NCBI GenBank assembly: GCA_963676655.2
Contig: CAXXKX010000004.1
Coordinates: 868,001 to 932,000, forward strand
Direction of reading: 5' to 3'
DNA length: 64,000 nt
Source: G963676655 sp963676655
GTDB lineage: Bacteria; Verrucomicrobiota; Lentisphaeria; Victivallales; Victivallaceae
The notes below the pieces were generated by a model, which ran no database searches, had not been told where the DNA came from, and worked only from the letters and a program-made list of their open reading frames with translations. Below, piece after piece: positions 28,501-36,636 of this stretch. Each line of letters opens with the position of its first letter. Positions within the stretch are counted from its first letter, which is position 1. Position numbers and translations under genes: made by a program.

Positions 28501-29928
28501 GTTAAAGGCGCGTTCAGTTACCGTCTCTATAAATCAGCAAGTCCGGTTCGGGATGATTTCAAAATAGACAAACTGCAATTATTTCCGGGACAAAGCGTCT
28601 TTGTTGACGGGGTAAAAGTAACAGTTCCAGTCAATATCAAGTCCGGATCGCATTGGTGGTGCAAGATCAAGGATAGATGGATTGATTTTGATATCCGGTC
28701 AGTTTGTGAATTGAAACCCTCAATTAAAGGGAACCGGCTCATTTGCGATGTCAAATTGAATTTATCACCGAAAGGAGAAGTTACGGTATCAGCCCTGGGA
28801 AAGACGCATAAATATACAGGTAAATCATCAAAACACTTCCAGTCGGAATTTGATCTGCCTGCGGTAAACAAAGAGACCTTGCTTGATTTTACCGTTGAGG
28901 TTAGAGTCGGCGAACTGGCCTGCGAACAAACGTTTACTGCTTCAGCAACGAATAATGATGGTATAATTACCGGACTGAAGCCTGGTTATGAACAACGTGG
29001 AGTAGTACTTCCCGGCGACAAATTCATTGCAGACGTTAAGAAGTATAGGGCAACTGTGCATCCTGCGAAACGGGAATGCGGCAACACCGCAAAAATGAGT
29101 CTGTGCCTGCGCCCGCCGATGACAAACGCCAAGTCCGGTTTTACTTATGCCTTGCTCAAGCAGATAACCCTGCCGCAGCTTGCCGGGGTGAGTTTTTCAG
29201 CGGAAGCTGGACGCTATAATAAATGTCCTCAAACCGAAGAACTGATCTTTAAGGTATTAGTCAAATGCGATGGCCGCACGCAAAAAGCCGGAGAGTGGAA
29301 ACTTGATAAAAAAGAATGGAAAAACGTTCAATGCGACCTGTCGCCGTGGGCCGGCAAAAAGATTCAGCTGATTCTGCTGACCGGTTCAGATAAGACGGTC
29401 GCGCATTCATACAACACTTTCGGGTTCTGGGCCAATATGCGAATCACTTCTTCCCTGGAAAATTTGCAGTGGAGTTTACCCGAGTTGCGGCCGCAATTTA
29501 TGCCATCGCCCGCTCCGTTGCCAAAGGTTGACCGGCGCCTGCTCCGGCAGGCCGCAAAGGCCTGGATATATTATCAGGGGCAGGATCTGACCGAATGCGA
29601 ATTTGCGTTGAACGGCGTTATGCTGGGTAAAGTTAAAGCCGCAAATGGTTGTGTCTGGAAAGATGTTTGGAGTGACTCCGTGAAAATGGAACTTCCGGCA
29701 AATGCAATAGCGAAACTGGGGCTCCATAACCAACTGGTCATTCACAATCCGCGGCGCGATTTTTTCAAAATCAGGAACTGTCGCCTAGAAGTTCAAATGA
29801 AAGATGGGAAACGCTATTCCAGTTTAATTTCGGCTGATCAATTTACCCAGCCCGGACGTTGGAGGTATATCGCCGGCACAGGAGTGCCTTTCCGGAAAAA
29901 TGTCGAAATCAATCTGTGGTTCCAATAA
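25597..29928 (+). CDS. very large exported glycoside-hydrolase-like protein
   Basis: The 1443-residue protein has a signal peptide (LLAIAISVLFISIAAPHAPA). An N-terminal carbohydrate-binding-like beta-sandwich follows (about 45-210; FDCVSMWIYGNN and LYFDNLAVF), then a beta-supersandwich-like region (about 240-470). A central barrel-like region (about 480-800) is rich in Asp, Trp and Tyr (RELIVTDHEKQWR, NTGYCDVHTAIPPW, VSSEGGHHYVYSG). Several C-terminal beta-sandwich modules follow. The middle recalls large GH101-like or DUF5696-like proteins that act on host or algal glycans, but family assignment is unsure. The pseudopilin 78 bases downstream and the sialidase-like gene follow on the same strand, forming a likely glycan-degradation operon. 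No strong ribosome-binding site is seen. Confidence 0.7.
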   Translation: MYNRLLAIAISVLFISIAAPHAPAAGSINSKRPYELEWAGRYNDSQKPLIDFEFLSDWKSHNHNSVAVFTSSDKKMLWGNFVGKLEYKCTGASPSIELLPPKPVKINEAFDCVSMWIYGNNFLGQDKSTPPVKILLVFKDSTGKSFEVEICHEIRWQEWFLCHRRLTPAQINRVKNGGELIAIKVLNGYNRQKRFLYFDNLAVFKEKFSQIKFSSCPKRGITVFPGKSPGVNTGSGKLPFPNRPETILPDPGPDGWKTTCYRNGSYLRFEYHGKDGYLEAGLDLKNSIISTLKMKWGENGSWVYPASGGGIIFAGNGKEVKPDKVELTQLKVTGNRAYAKFKILSAGRRFEAAASYWLYGKSLVVDLQCMGEQAVKFQFGKVLGMKNPKLVQLPYYVYGKKTRPAVIASGTKTNPLFFAAHLDWTLSNASKLWSDNEVKKGIVRCNGGALYLPKNNGKRNNLYERIVFSLAPEFSAVLPNIPNPSSEWRKATSGKVWMSYASGDRERNKALFRFLHRLGIRELIVTDHEKQWRVSHEGYTFRTRFAPDKGGNSGQYKYTRVMCDELNYMYGPYNNFTDIVPTNKYWNYDMVARDEDNQLTMGFVRCYSPKPVRAVEYCEIIPPQIQQEMRFNTGYCDVHTAIPPWRRTDYDARVPGAGTFAGTYYAYGEVLLLQKKVWNGPVSSEGGHHYVYSGLSDGNYAQDQSYFIPQKLPWLVDFDLLKIHPLENNFGMGSIWMFFGKSQLPESEKDFAAAIDRFLAATVAFGHSGYLLMSRGYKYTLRSYYMLQQLQKYYNNSTVTEISYADSKGRLYPTSVAIANGSYNRSQVVVKYANGCIVAVNGNKQAWFKTKFEGKFINLPPNGYIGWTTDGKLLVHSKNQNGQRVDYAETPAYIFIDGRGKFTRLPKAAADGSAVCRVLPDGWEIIPYNGSDCGFAVNASRADALDQAGKIIGTAELRRSRGLTYVAPVKGAFSYRLYKSASPVRDDFKIDKLQLFPGQSVFVDGVKVTVPVNIKSGSHWWCKIKDRWIDFDIRSVCELKPSIKGNRLICDVKLNLSPKGEVTVSALGKTHKYTGKSSKHFQSEFDLPAVNKETLLDFTVEVRVGELACEQTFTASATNNDGIITGLKPGYEQRGVVLPGDKFIADVKKYRATVHPAKRECGNTAKMSLCLRPPMTNAKSGFTYALLKQITLPQLAGVSFSAEAGRYNKCPQTEELIFKVLVKCDGRTQKAGEWKLDKKEWKNVQCDLSPWAGKKIQLILLTGSDKTVAHSYNTFGFWANMRITSSLENLQWSLPELRPQFMPSPAPLPKVDRRLLRQAAKAWIYYQGQDLTECEFALNGVMLGKVKAANGCVWKDVWSDSVKMELPANAIAKLGLHNQLVIHNPRRDFFKIRNCRLEVQMKDGKRYSSLISADQFTQPGRWRYIAGTGVPFRKNVEINLWFQ

Positions 29929-30006
29929 ATACATCAAGTCAAAAGGAGTATATATGATAATTTTTCTAAACCCAAATATAAATAATTCATTAGCAAGGAG
30001 ATTGAA

Positions 30007-30723
30007 ATGAGTCAGATGTCTAAATTGAAAGTTCGGAATCATCGGGAAAGTAAGAATTTCACCCTCATTGAATTGCTGGTTGTCATCGCGATCATCGCTA
30101 TCCTGGCTTCAATGCTGCTGCCTGCTCTTAATAAGGCCAGGATTAAAGCGAATATCGTCAGTTGTACCTCGAATCTTAAGCAGATCGGGGTGGGGTTGGC
30201 TATATATTATCAGGATTATGGAGACTATTTTCCTGATCGTCCCGGTTACGAATTGGAGCATCCGCAACGGATTGGGCCGCTTGCAACAGTGGAGTTGCTT
30301 GAGAAATGTGTCGGGAACCCGAATGTCTTTTATTGTCCGGCCAACAAAAAGCGGGCCAAAGATTACTGGCGAAGATATGGCAATAATGGCGGAACCTGTA
30401 CTTATTCCTTTACCTTCTGGGTTGACTCGACAAAATGGCGCACGTCGGACGGCAAGCCGAACTACAAGAAATTGAAACCGTCGATGGTGCTTGCCACGGA
30501 CACCAATCTTCAGCCGACTCCAAGAACTGATCAGATCGACGGATATCCCAGTCCGGTTATCTGGAACCATGAGAAAATAGGCTCAACGATACTGGAAGGT
30601 CTGAATCAGTTGTATGCTGACGGCAGGGCGGAATGGAAAAGACATCAAGTGGGAACATGGGTCTATTGGGCTTATACTACTTCCGGCTCCTCAACCTACA
30701 GGAGTTACTGGCTGGATAACTGA
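30007..30723 (+). CDS. pseudopilin-like protein with prepilin leader
   Basis: The 238-residue protein has a basic leader ending before the prepilin signal NFTLIELLVVIAIIAILASM, the same cleavage/methylation and membrane segment as the pseudopilin at 12.9 kb. The C-terminus ends in a LNQLYADGRAEW-like version of the H-X9-DG region, here without a clear His. An AAGGAG ribosome-binding site supports ATG 30007; ATG 30013 is an alternative. The gene sits between a giant exported protein and a sialidase-like gene. Its function is unknown beyond probable surface assembly. Confidence 0.88.
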   Translation: MSQMSKLKVRNHRESKNFTLIELLVVIAIIAILASMLLPALNKARIKANIVSCTSNLKQIGVGLAIYYQDYGDYFPDRPGYELEHPQRIGPLATVELLEKCVGNPNVFYCPANKKRAKDYWRRYGNNGGTCTYSFTFWVDSTKWRTSDGKPNYKKLKPSMVLATDTNLQPTPRTDQIDGYPSPVIWNHEKIGSTILEGLNQLYADGRAEWKRHQVGTWVYWAYTTSGSSTYRSYWLDN

Positions 30724-30839
30724 GAACAATCATCGCGGCCGTATCAGAACCGAACCTGAATGCCGGGCTGCAACGCTGATATAATTAAATGGCAATTCTG
30801 CCATGATAACACAAATATTTTTACGGATACCAGAACAAC

Positions 30840-31844
30840 ATGTTTATTTTTGAGAAGGACAAATTTTTTAAAGAATGCCATGCGGTAAGTATGGTCAGGT
30901 TTCCCGATGGTGATTATTTTGCCGTCTGGTTTGGCGGTTCCCATGAGGGCAAGCACGATGTGAACATCTGGGGCTCGCATTCACACGCCGGTCAATGGGG
31001 AATACCCCGGGAAATCATTTCCGATGAACTTCCATTATGGAACCCGGTATTATTCTATGATTCCGGATTGCTGGCTCTTTTCTTCAGGCGTGGAGAAGAT
31101 ATCGGCTCCTGGAATTCCTTTGTCATGTACTCAAAAGATCAGGGCCGGACGTTTGGCAAGCCGCAAATTCTGCCTGAAGGTTTTCTTGGTCCGATAAAAA
31201 ATAAACCGGTAAAGATGAGTAACGGAGAGTGGCTCTGCGGCAGTTCGCTTGAGCCTGATTGGATATCTCTGATGGAAATTTACTCCCCGGAAAAGGATCG
31301 CTGGATTGAAAAAAGAGTCTTGAAAGCTCCGGGATCTTCGATCAACAACGGGATTATTCAGCCAGCGGTTTGGGAGTCGGAACCGGGGCGGGTTCACGCG
31401 ATAATGCGCAGTTCCATGTGCCGTCTGTTCAGAGCTGATTCCGATGATTACGGTCGTTCCTGGAATACTCCTTATGCGATTGAACTGCCCAGTAATAACA
31501 GCGGTATCGATCTGGCGCGGCTGCCCGGAGGCGAACTTGTGCTGGCCTACAACCCGATCGCGGAAAACTGGGGCAAAAGGTCTCCACTTATTCTATCCAT
31601 GAGCCTTGACAACGGAGCAAGTTGGCCTTATCATTATACTTTGGAAAAAGAAGAACAGAAATATGAAGATAATCGTTATCTCGGCCGTTATTCTTATCCG
31701 GCTGTAATTGAGGTCCCTGAAGGCGTAGCCTGTTTTTATACGCATTGTCGTAACAGGATAAGCTATCAGATTGTCTCAGTAGAGCAAATTAAAAACGGCT
31801 CAGTTGAACCCGCAACTCAACTTCTCAGTGCCTGTGCCGGTTGA
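30840..31844 (+). CDS. sialidase-like beta-propeller protein (BNR repeats)
   Basis: The 334-residue protein has at least three Asp-box/BNR motifs (SKDQGRTFGKP, SDDYGRSWNTP and SLDNGASWPY), which are the blades of a six-bladed sialidase fold. The start region with MVRFPDGDYFAVWFGGSHEG resembles the family's first strands and arginine site. No signal peptide is present, so it is likely cytoplasmic and may remove a terminal sugar from imported glycan. The catalytic Tyr and Arg triad cannot be proven by eye. It follows the pseudopilin gene and precedes an AraC regulator gene on the same strand. Confidence 0.8.
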   Translation: MFIFEKDKFFKECHAVSMVRFPDGDYFAVWFGGSHEGKHDVNIWGSHSHAGQWGIPREIISDELPLWNPVLFYDSGLLALFFRRGEDIGSWNSFVMYSKDQGRTFGKPQILPEGFLGPIKNKPVKMSNGEWLCGSSLEPDWISLMEIYSPEKDRWIEKRVLKAPGSSINNGIIQPAVWESEPGRVHAIMRSSMCRLFRADSDDYGRSWNTPYAIELPSNNSGIDLARLPGGELVLAYNPIAENWGKRSPLILSMSLDNGASWPYHYTLEKEEQKYEDNRYLGRYSYPAVIEVPEGVACFYTHCRNRISYQIVSVEQIKNGSVEPATQLLSACAG

Positions 31845-31935
31845 GCTTGCGGCCGGGCAGTGAATTTGATGACCGTATTCGAGTGGTACGGTCTATTCGC
31901 TGTACCGGTTGAAAAATGGTAATTGCAGGGCTCTT

Positions 31936-32850
31936 ATGCAGCATATGTCCGTTGGTGAAAGCAAGTTGGAAATGGATGACTCAAAAGATGCTTTTATAAA
32001 GCTTATGGAGTATATTTTATTCAACCTTGCGATAACCAAAGTTTATACTTCTGAGAGCCAACCCTATAAACGGAATGGTCCGGTTTCTACTACGGATGAA
32101 CATCGCTTTGATATTGTTATAAGCGGATTGAAGCACATGACGTTTGCGGCTGATAATAAAATGCAGGACATTGTTATGAAGCCGGGAGAGGTGCACTACT
32201 GCCCGCCGGACAACTGGAAATGGCCGCTCTGGGACTCTTTCCATGAAATGTCTTCAGTGCTTTTCGGCCTGGATTATATCCGGTTGACATACATCAACTA
32301 TGATCAGTATAGTGATTATTTCAAAACCCATGGCGCATTGATTTTTTATATTACCTCCAGCGCAATAGGCCAGGCGGGACAAAAAATCCTTGACGCTATG
32401 CTTGATATTGTTGAAACGAAAAAAACAGCTGAACTTCACCATCTGTTTATCGTTCTTATGCAGCTGACCCTGGACAACCTGAAAAAAGATACTCCGCGTT
32501 CGAATTATCGTTCTCATATTACATGGTACAAATTGATAAGTTACCTGAATAATAATTTCTATTATCCCATAAACCGGGCTCATGTTGCGGCGGAGTTTGG
32601 TTTAAGCCCCAGTTATGTGTCACGCTTGTTTGCCCGGGAAGGAGCAGAAGGATTCAATGCGACACTGCGACGAATGAGAATGGAACATGCGGCCAGGCTT
32701 TTGATTGGTTCCGGCATGAGTATTGAAGAAATTACTGAACAATGCGGTTATTTAAGTGAAACTTTTTTTATTGCGGCATTCAAGCAGTATTACGGGATGC
32801 CGCCTGGTCAATTCAGAAGAAAACGACTGACCAAAGCGACTACGGTGTAA
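31936..32850 (+). CDS. AraC-family transcriptional regulator
   Basis: The protein of about 304 residues has an N-terminal effector domain (cupin-like; RFDIVISGLKHMTF and MKPGEVHYCPPDNW) and a C-terminal AraC-type DNA-binding domain. The two helix-turn-helix motifs are INRAHVAAEFGLSPSYVSRLFAREG and SIEEITEQCGYLSETFFIAAFKQYYGMPPGQFR. The start is uncertain. ATG 31936 and 31945 are possible, while the frame is open back to a TTG at 31909, and none has a strong ribosome-binding site. It is the last gene of the 25-33 kb locus and probably controls it. Confidence 0.85.
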   Translation: MQHMSVGESKLEMDDSKDAFIKLMEYILFNLAITKVYTSESQPYKRNGPVSTTDEHRFDIVISGLKHMTFAADNKMQDIVMKPGEVHYCPPDNWKWPLWDSFHEMSSVLFGLDYIRLTYINYDQYSDYFKTHGALIFYITSSAIGQAGQKILDAMLDIVETKKTAELHHLFIVLMQLTLDNLKKDTPRSNYRSHITWYKLISYLNNNFYYPINRAHVAAEFGLSPSYVSRLFAREGAEGFNATLRRMRMEHAARLLIGSGMSIEEITEQCGYLSETFFIAAFKQYYGMPPGQFRRKRLTKATTV

Positions 32851-33030
32851 ACTCATAAATAGCAACAGCAGTAAAAGTGTTGTTGTGTCCTCTTAATTTT
32901 TTGTGCGGAAAGAATATTTTTATTGCATTTCATCGGTGCCGGTATTAAGTTATAGCTGAACAGCAATTGACGTTAATCCGGCATCATCTTCCGGGGATAA
33001 TAAATAAATAGAAATAATATTTTTACTCTA

Positions 33031-33066
33031 TTGAATTTTATTATTTTACAAATTATTGTATACAAT
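33031..33066 (+). promoter_or_regulatory. mdc promoter region with perfect 12-bp palindromic operator
   Basis: ATTGTATACAAT at 33055-33066 is a perfect palindrome 28 bases before the mdcA ATG. A possible promoter is TTGAAT (33031-33036) with TATTGT (33054-33059), 17 bases apart, so the palindrome would cover the -10 box. From memory, the Acinetobacter malonate repressor MdcY is reported to bind exactly this 12-bp palindrome, and an MdcY-like regulator is encoded at the end of this operon. The match is seen in the sequence; binding here is inference. Confidence 0.7.
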
Positions 33067-33094
33067 ATTCCACAATCATGAATAAGGAGTTGTC

Positions 33095-34735
33095 ATGCCT
33101 GCAAATTTAAAAGTGATCAGCCGGCGTAAGCGCCTGGAGCGCGGCGCGGCGTTTGCCGATGGCAAGCTGGTTGATCCCGGAAAAATGGTCAGTCTTCTGG
33201 AAACAGTGATAGAATCCGGGGACATTGTCTGCATCGAGGGGGATAACCAGAAACAGGCCGATTTTTTATCGGAATGTCTGGCCGGAATGAATCCTGAAAA
33301 AGTTAACGGCCTGCACATGGTTCTGTCGACTATTGCTCTGGGTTCCCAGTTGGATATGTTTGAAAAAGGGCTTGCCGAGGTCGTGGATTTTTCCTTTTCA
33401 GGGCCCCAGAGTGCCAGGATGGCGCGCCTGACGGATACCGGAAAAATCAAGATCGGCAATATCCATACTTACCTTGAACTTTACAGCCGTTATTTTACCG
33501 ACTTGTGTCCTGACGTATGCTGTATCGCGGCCGAGATGGCGGACCGGGACGGCAATCTTTATACCGGGGAAAATACCGAGGATACCCCGGTTATCGCCGA
33601 AGCGACCGCTTTTAAAAGCGGCCTGGTCATCGCTCAGGTTAACAAGATAGTTGACACAGTGCCGCGAGTCGATATTCCGGCAGGCTGGGTAAGTTATATT
33701 TGTCAAAGCCCGCAGCCGTTCCAGCTGGAACCGCTCTTTACCCGTGATCCGGCTCAAATTACTGAGATGATGATCCTGATGGCAATGATGACAATGAAAG
33801 GGATTTATGCCAAATATCTGCCGCGATCACTCAATCACGGCATCGGATTCAATACCGCCGCCATCGAACTGCTGTTGCCGACTTACGGAGAGGAACTCGG
33901 CTTGAAAGGCAAAGCCTGCCTGCACTGGCTGCTAAATCCGCATCCGACAATGATTCCCGCTATCGAGTCGGGTTTCGTAAAAACTATCTATACCGTCGGC
34001 AGTGAACTTGGAATGAGGAATTATATCAACACCAAACCGGATATTTTCCCGGTTGGTCCGGATGGTTCGATGCGTTCGAACCGGGCCTTTGGCCAAATGT
34101 GCGGGCATTACGCCACCGACATGTTTATTGGGGCGTCTTTGCAGATCGATCCGCAAGGGAACAGTTCAACCGCCACCGCCGACCGGATCGCCGGGTTCGG
34201 CGGCGCGCCTAACTTCGGCTGCGATCCGCGAGGCCGCCGCCATTGCTCTCCTGCCTGGCTGAAGGCGGGTGAGGAAAGTTATTCCGGAACCGGCTTACCC
34301 CCGCGGGGCCGTCGACTGGTCGTGCAGATTGTGGAAACATTCCATGGCAAGATGGAGCCGACTTTTGTTGAGAAGCTCGATGCCTGGGAACTCCAGAAAA
34401 ATGCCGGATTCGCATTGCCGCCGATCATGGTTTACGGTGACGACATCACACACCTGGTTACCGAGGAAGGCATTGCCAATCTGCTGTTGTGCCGGACACT
34501 CGAAGAACGGGAACAGGCAGTTCGAGGCGTTGCCGGTTATACGCCGATGGGCCTGGCCCGTGATCATCAGGCCGTGGAAAATCTTCGTGACCGCGGCATA
34601 ATCCAACGGGCCGAAGATCTTGGAATTCGCAAAAATCAAGCCACTCGCGATATGCTGGCGGCGCGCAGCATCAAAGATCTGGTGCGCTGGTCAGACGGCC
34701 TTTACAATCCACCCGCAAAATTCAGGAACTGGTAA
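33095..34735 (+). CDS. mdcA: malonate decarboxylase alpha subunit (acetyl-S-ACP:malonate ACP transferase)
   Basis: The 546-residue subunit exchanges the acetyl group on the carrier protein for malonate, giving malonyl-ACP and acetate. Length and conserved segments match the family: KLVDPGKMVSLLETVIESGD and CIEGDNQKQADFL near the start, the glycine-rich GIGFNTAAIELLLPTYGEELGLKG, and SGFVKTIYTVGSELGMRNYI in the middle. Related CoA-transferases differ in the C-terminal third. An AAGGAG ribosome-binding site six bases before the ATG fixes the start. It opens an operon with genes C, D, E, GB and H, all on the same strand. The biotin-independent (Mdc, not Mad) type is indicated by the beta and gamma subunits. 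Confidence 0.95.
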   Translation: MPANLKVISRRKRLERGAAFADGKLVDPGKMVSLLETVIESGDIVCIEGDNQKQADFLSECLAGMNPEKVNGLHMVLSTIALGSQLDMFEKGLAEVVDFSFSGPQSARMARLTDTGKIKIGNIHTYLELYSRYFTDLCPDVCCIAAEMADRDGNLYTGENTEDTPVIAEATAFKSGLVIAQVNKIVDTVPRVDIPAGWVSYICQSPQPFQLEPLFTRDPAQITEMMILMAMMTMKGIYAKYLPRSLNHGIGFNTAAIELLLPTYGEELGLKGKACLHWLLNPHPTMIPAIESGFVKTIYTVGSELGMRNYINTKPDIFPVGPDGSMRSNRAFGQMCGHYATDMFIGASLQIDPQGNSSTATADRIAGFGGAPNFGCDPRGRRHCSPAWLKAGEESYSGTGLPPRGRRLVVQIVETFHGKMEPTFVEKLDAWELQKNAGFALPPIMVYGDDITHLVTEEGIANLLLCRTLEEREQAVRGVAGYTPMGLARDHQAVENLRDRGIIQRAEDLGIRKNQATRDMLAARSIKDLVRWSDGLYNPPAKFRNW

Positions 34736-34736
34736 T

Positions 34737-35051
34737 ATGGAACATTATGAATATCATAAGCAGGTCGCGAACGGCAAAACCATAACGAAAAAAACGTTCA
34801 CCCTGGTCGGGGTTGTCGCATCCGGCAACCTTGAGGTTATGCTGGAAATCGTTGAAAAACAGGATGAATGCGTTTTTCTTATCGACACTTCCGCAAAAGG
34901 ATTTGAGGAGTCATGGCAGGCGGTTATCCAGGATTTCATGGAACGCTGGAAGCCGGCTGGACTGCGGGTGTCGATCAATGATAACGCGGCCAGCCCGTCT
35001 GTGGTCAGTCTGCGCCTCGACCAGGCGTATGAAGCTCTAACTGGAGAATAA
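34737..35051 (+). CDS. mdcC: malonate decarboxylase acyl carrier protein (delta subunit)
   Basis: The carrier subunit of about 104 residues bears the 2'-(5''-triphosphoribosyl)-3'-dephospho-CoA prosthetic group on a serine. The likely attachment Ser is in GVVASGNLEVML (about residue 30), the conserved motif of the CitD/MdcC family. The ATG at 34737 lies one base after the mdcA stop, and the short size fits the family. The remaining subunits follow immediately. Without this small protein the complex could not work, so its presence shows the operon is complete. Confidence 0.93.
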   Translation: MEHYEYHKQVANGKTITKKTFTLVGVVASGNLEVMLEIVEKQDECVFLIDTSAKGFEESWQAVIQDFMERWKPAGLRVSINDNAASPSVVSLRLDQAYEALTGE

Positions 35052-35053
35052 TA

Positions 35054-35941
35054 ATGATTTTATCAAATAAAGGTTGCAATTATCTGGAGGCTTCGGCCAG
35101 AAAACGTGTGGCGGGAATCCTTGATCCGGGTTCTTTCCGGGAAATTTGTCCGCCGACAGAAAAACTGGTCAGTCCGCATCTGCATTATTTTGACATTCCA
35201 GTCGCTTATGACGACGGCGTGATCATCGGCGAAGGTTCGCTGGACGGACGACCGGTTTCGATTATCGCTCAGGAAGGGCGTTTTATGGGCGGCGCGGTCG
35301 GCGAAGTCCACAGCGCTAAAATTGTCGGCCTACTGCGTCGCAGTCTGAAGACAAAACCGGCGGCGGTACTTTTCCTTTTTGATTCCGGCGGGGTCCGGCT
35401 TCAGGAAGCGAATGCCGGGGAACTGGGAGTGGCTGAAATTATCAGGGCGCTTCTGGACGTCAGAGCAGCCGGAATACCGGTAATCGGACTTATCGGCGGC
35501 AGTTGCGGCGCATATGGCGGCACCGGGATCATTACCGGCAACTGTGATGTGTTAGTCGTTTCCGAAGAAGGGCGAATCGGGGTTTCCGGGCCGGAAGTGA
35601 TAGAAACCAATATGGGCCTGGAAGTTTTCGACTCACGTGACCGGGCCTTGGTCTGGCGTACTTTCGGCGGGAAAAACCGTTATCTGCAAGGCCAGGTTCA
35701 GGAACTGATTGAAGACTCTATCGATGATTTCCGCCAGGCGGCGATCATAATGCTTGATATTAAGCCGGATTATTCTCTGGCGCAGTTGGAAGCCGAACAG
35801 CGGGAATTGGAAGACCGGGCCGAAAAATTTGCCGGCTGCCATGACGGAATTGAAGTCTGGCGAAAAATGGGATATCCGGAACCGGAAAAAATACCGTCGC
35901 TTTCGGTGGCTGAACTTAAAGCGGAAGGAGGTCTGAAATGA
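35054..35941 (+). CDS. mdcD: malonate decarboxylase beta subunit (malonyl-S-ACP decarboxylase)
   Basis: The 295-residue protein of the carboxyltransferase fold (crotonase-like) forms, with MdcE, the enzyme that decarboxylates malonyl-ACP to acetyl-ACP. The conserved ARKRVAGILDPGSF, oxyanion-type GGSCGAYGGTG and SGPEVIETNMG segments are typical of MdcD. A GGAG ribosome-binding site precedes the ATG, two bases after the mdcC stop. The end overlaps the mdcE start in an ATGA junction, indicating translational coupling of the two subunits. Confidence 0.95.
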   Translation: MILSNKGCNYLEASARKRVAGILDPGSFREICPPTEKLVSPHLHYFDIPVAYDDGVIIGEGSLDGRPVSIIAQEGRFMGGAVGEVHSAKIVGLLRRSLKTKPAAVLFLFDSGGVRLQEANAGELGVAEIIRALLDVRAAGIPVIGLIGGSCGAYGGTGIITGNCDVLVVSEEGRIGVSGPEVIETNMGLEVFDSRDRALVWRTFGGKNRYLQGQVQELIEDSIDDFRQAAIIMLDIKPDYSLAQLEAEQRELEDRAEKFAGCHDGIEVWRKMGYPEPEKIPSLSVAELKAEGGLK

Positions 35942-36636
35942 CTTTACAGGAAATTTTACCTGAACTTTTTCCGGCCGGTCATGAGATCACAACTTCCGGC
36001 AATATAATTTCCGGCACCGGCGAAACCGCGTCAGGTACCGTTAGGATCATCGGGACGACCAATAACGCGCTGATCGGCATTAATGAGTTGATCGACTTGT
36101 CCAAACTGTTTTTGGATGTTATGAAAAATAATCCCGGCCAGCCCATTCTCATGCTGGTCGACAACAACGGACAGCGCATGGCGCTGGAAGACGAATTGCT
36201 GGGGTTGAATCAGTATATCGCGCACTTGATCAAGTTGCAGGATCAGGCTATGCGGCACGGACACCCGGTCGTTGCGCTGGTGTATGGCAATTCTATTGCC
36301 GGGGGATTTATCGCGTTTGGCCTGTGCGCGGCCGACACCTGCGCTATGCCGGACTGTCATACTTCAGTGATGATCCTGCCCGCGATAGCCCGGGTAACCA
36401 AACTGCCGCTGGAGTATCTTGAGGACCTGAGTAAAACGGTTTCGGTATTCGCTCCAGGAGTCAAAAATTTCTATCAGGTAGGGGGACTTCGGGAAATCTG
36501 GGACGGCGATTTGAATGCATGTCTTGAAAACGCTTTAAAACGGGACCAGTCGGTTGATAAACGGGTGGAATTCGGTAAAGAACGCGGCGGACGCAGTATG
36601 GCGGCGGACATTATTCAGAAAGTAGTTGATGCTTGA
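35938..36636 (+). CDS. mdcE: malonate decarboxylase gamma subunit (co-decarboxylase)
   Basis: The 232-residue gamma subunit is the second carboxyltransferase half and pairs with MdcD. Conserved features are the acidic LVDNNGQRMALEDELLGLNQYIAHL, GNSIAGGFIAFGL and the C-terminal PGVKNFYQVGGL segment. Length is normal. A GGAGG ribosome-binding site lies inside the end of mdcD. The next gene begins before this one stops. Confidence 0.94.
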   Translation: MTLQEILPELFPAGHEITTSGNIISGTGETASGTVRIIGTTNNALIGINELIDLSKLFLDVMKNNPGQPILMLVDNNGQRMALEDELLGLNQYIAHLIKLQDQAMRHGHPVVALVYGNSIAGGFIAFGLCAADTCAMPDCHTSVMILPAIARVTKLPLEYLEDLSKTVSVFAPGVKNFYQVGGLREIWDGDLNACLENALKRDQSVDKRVEFGKERGGRSMAADIIQKVVDA

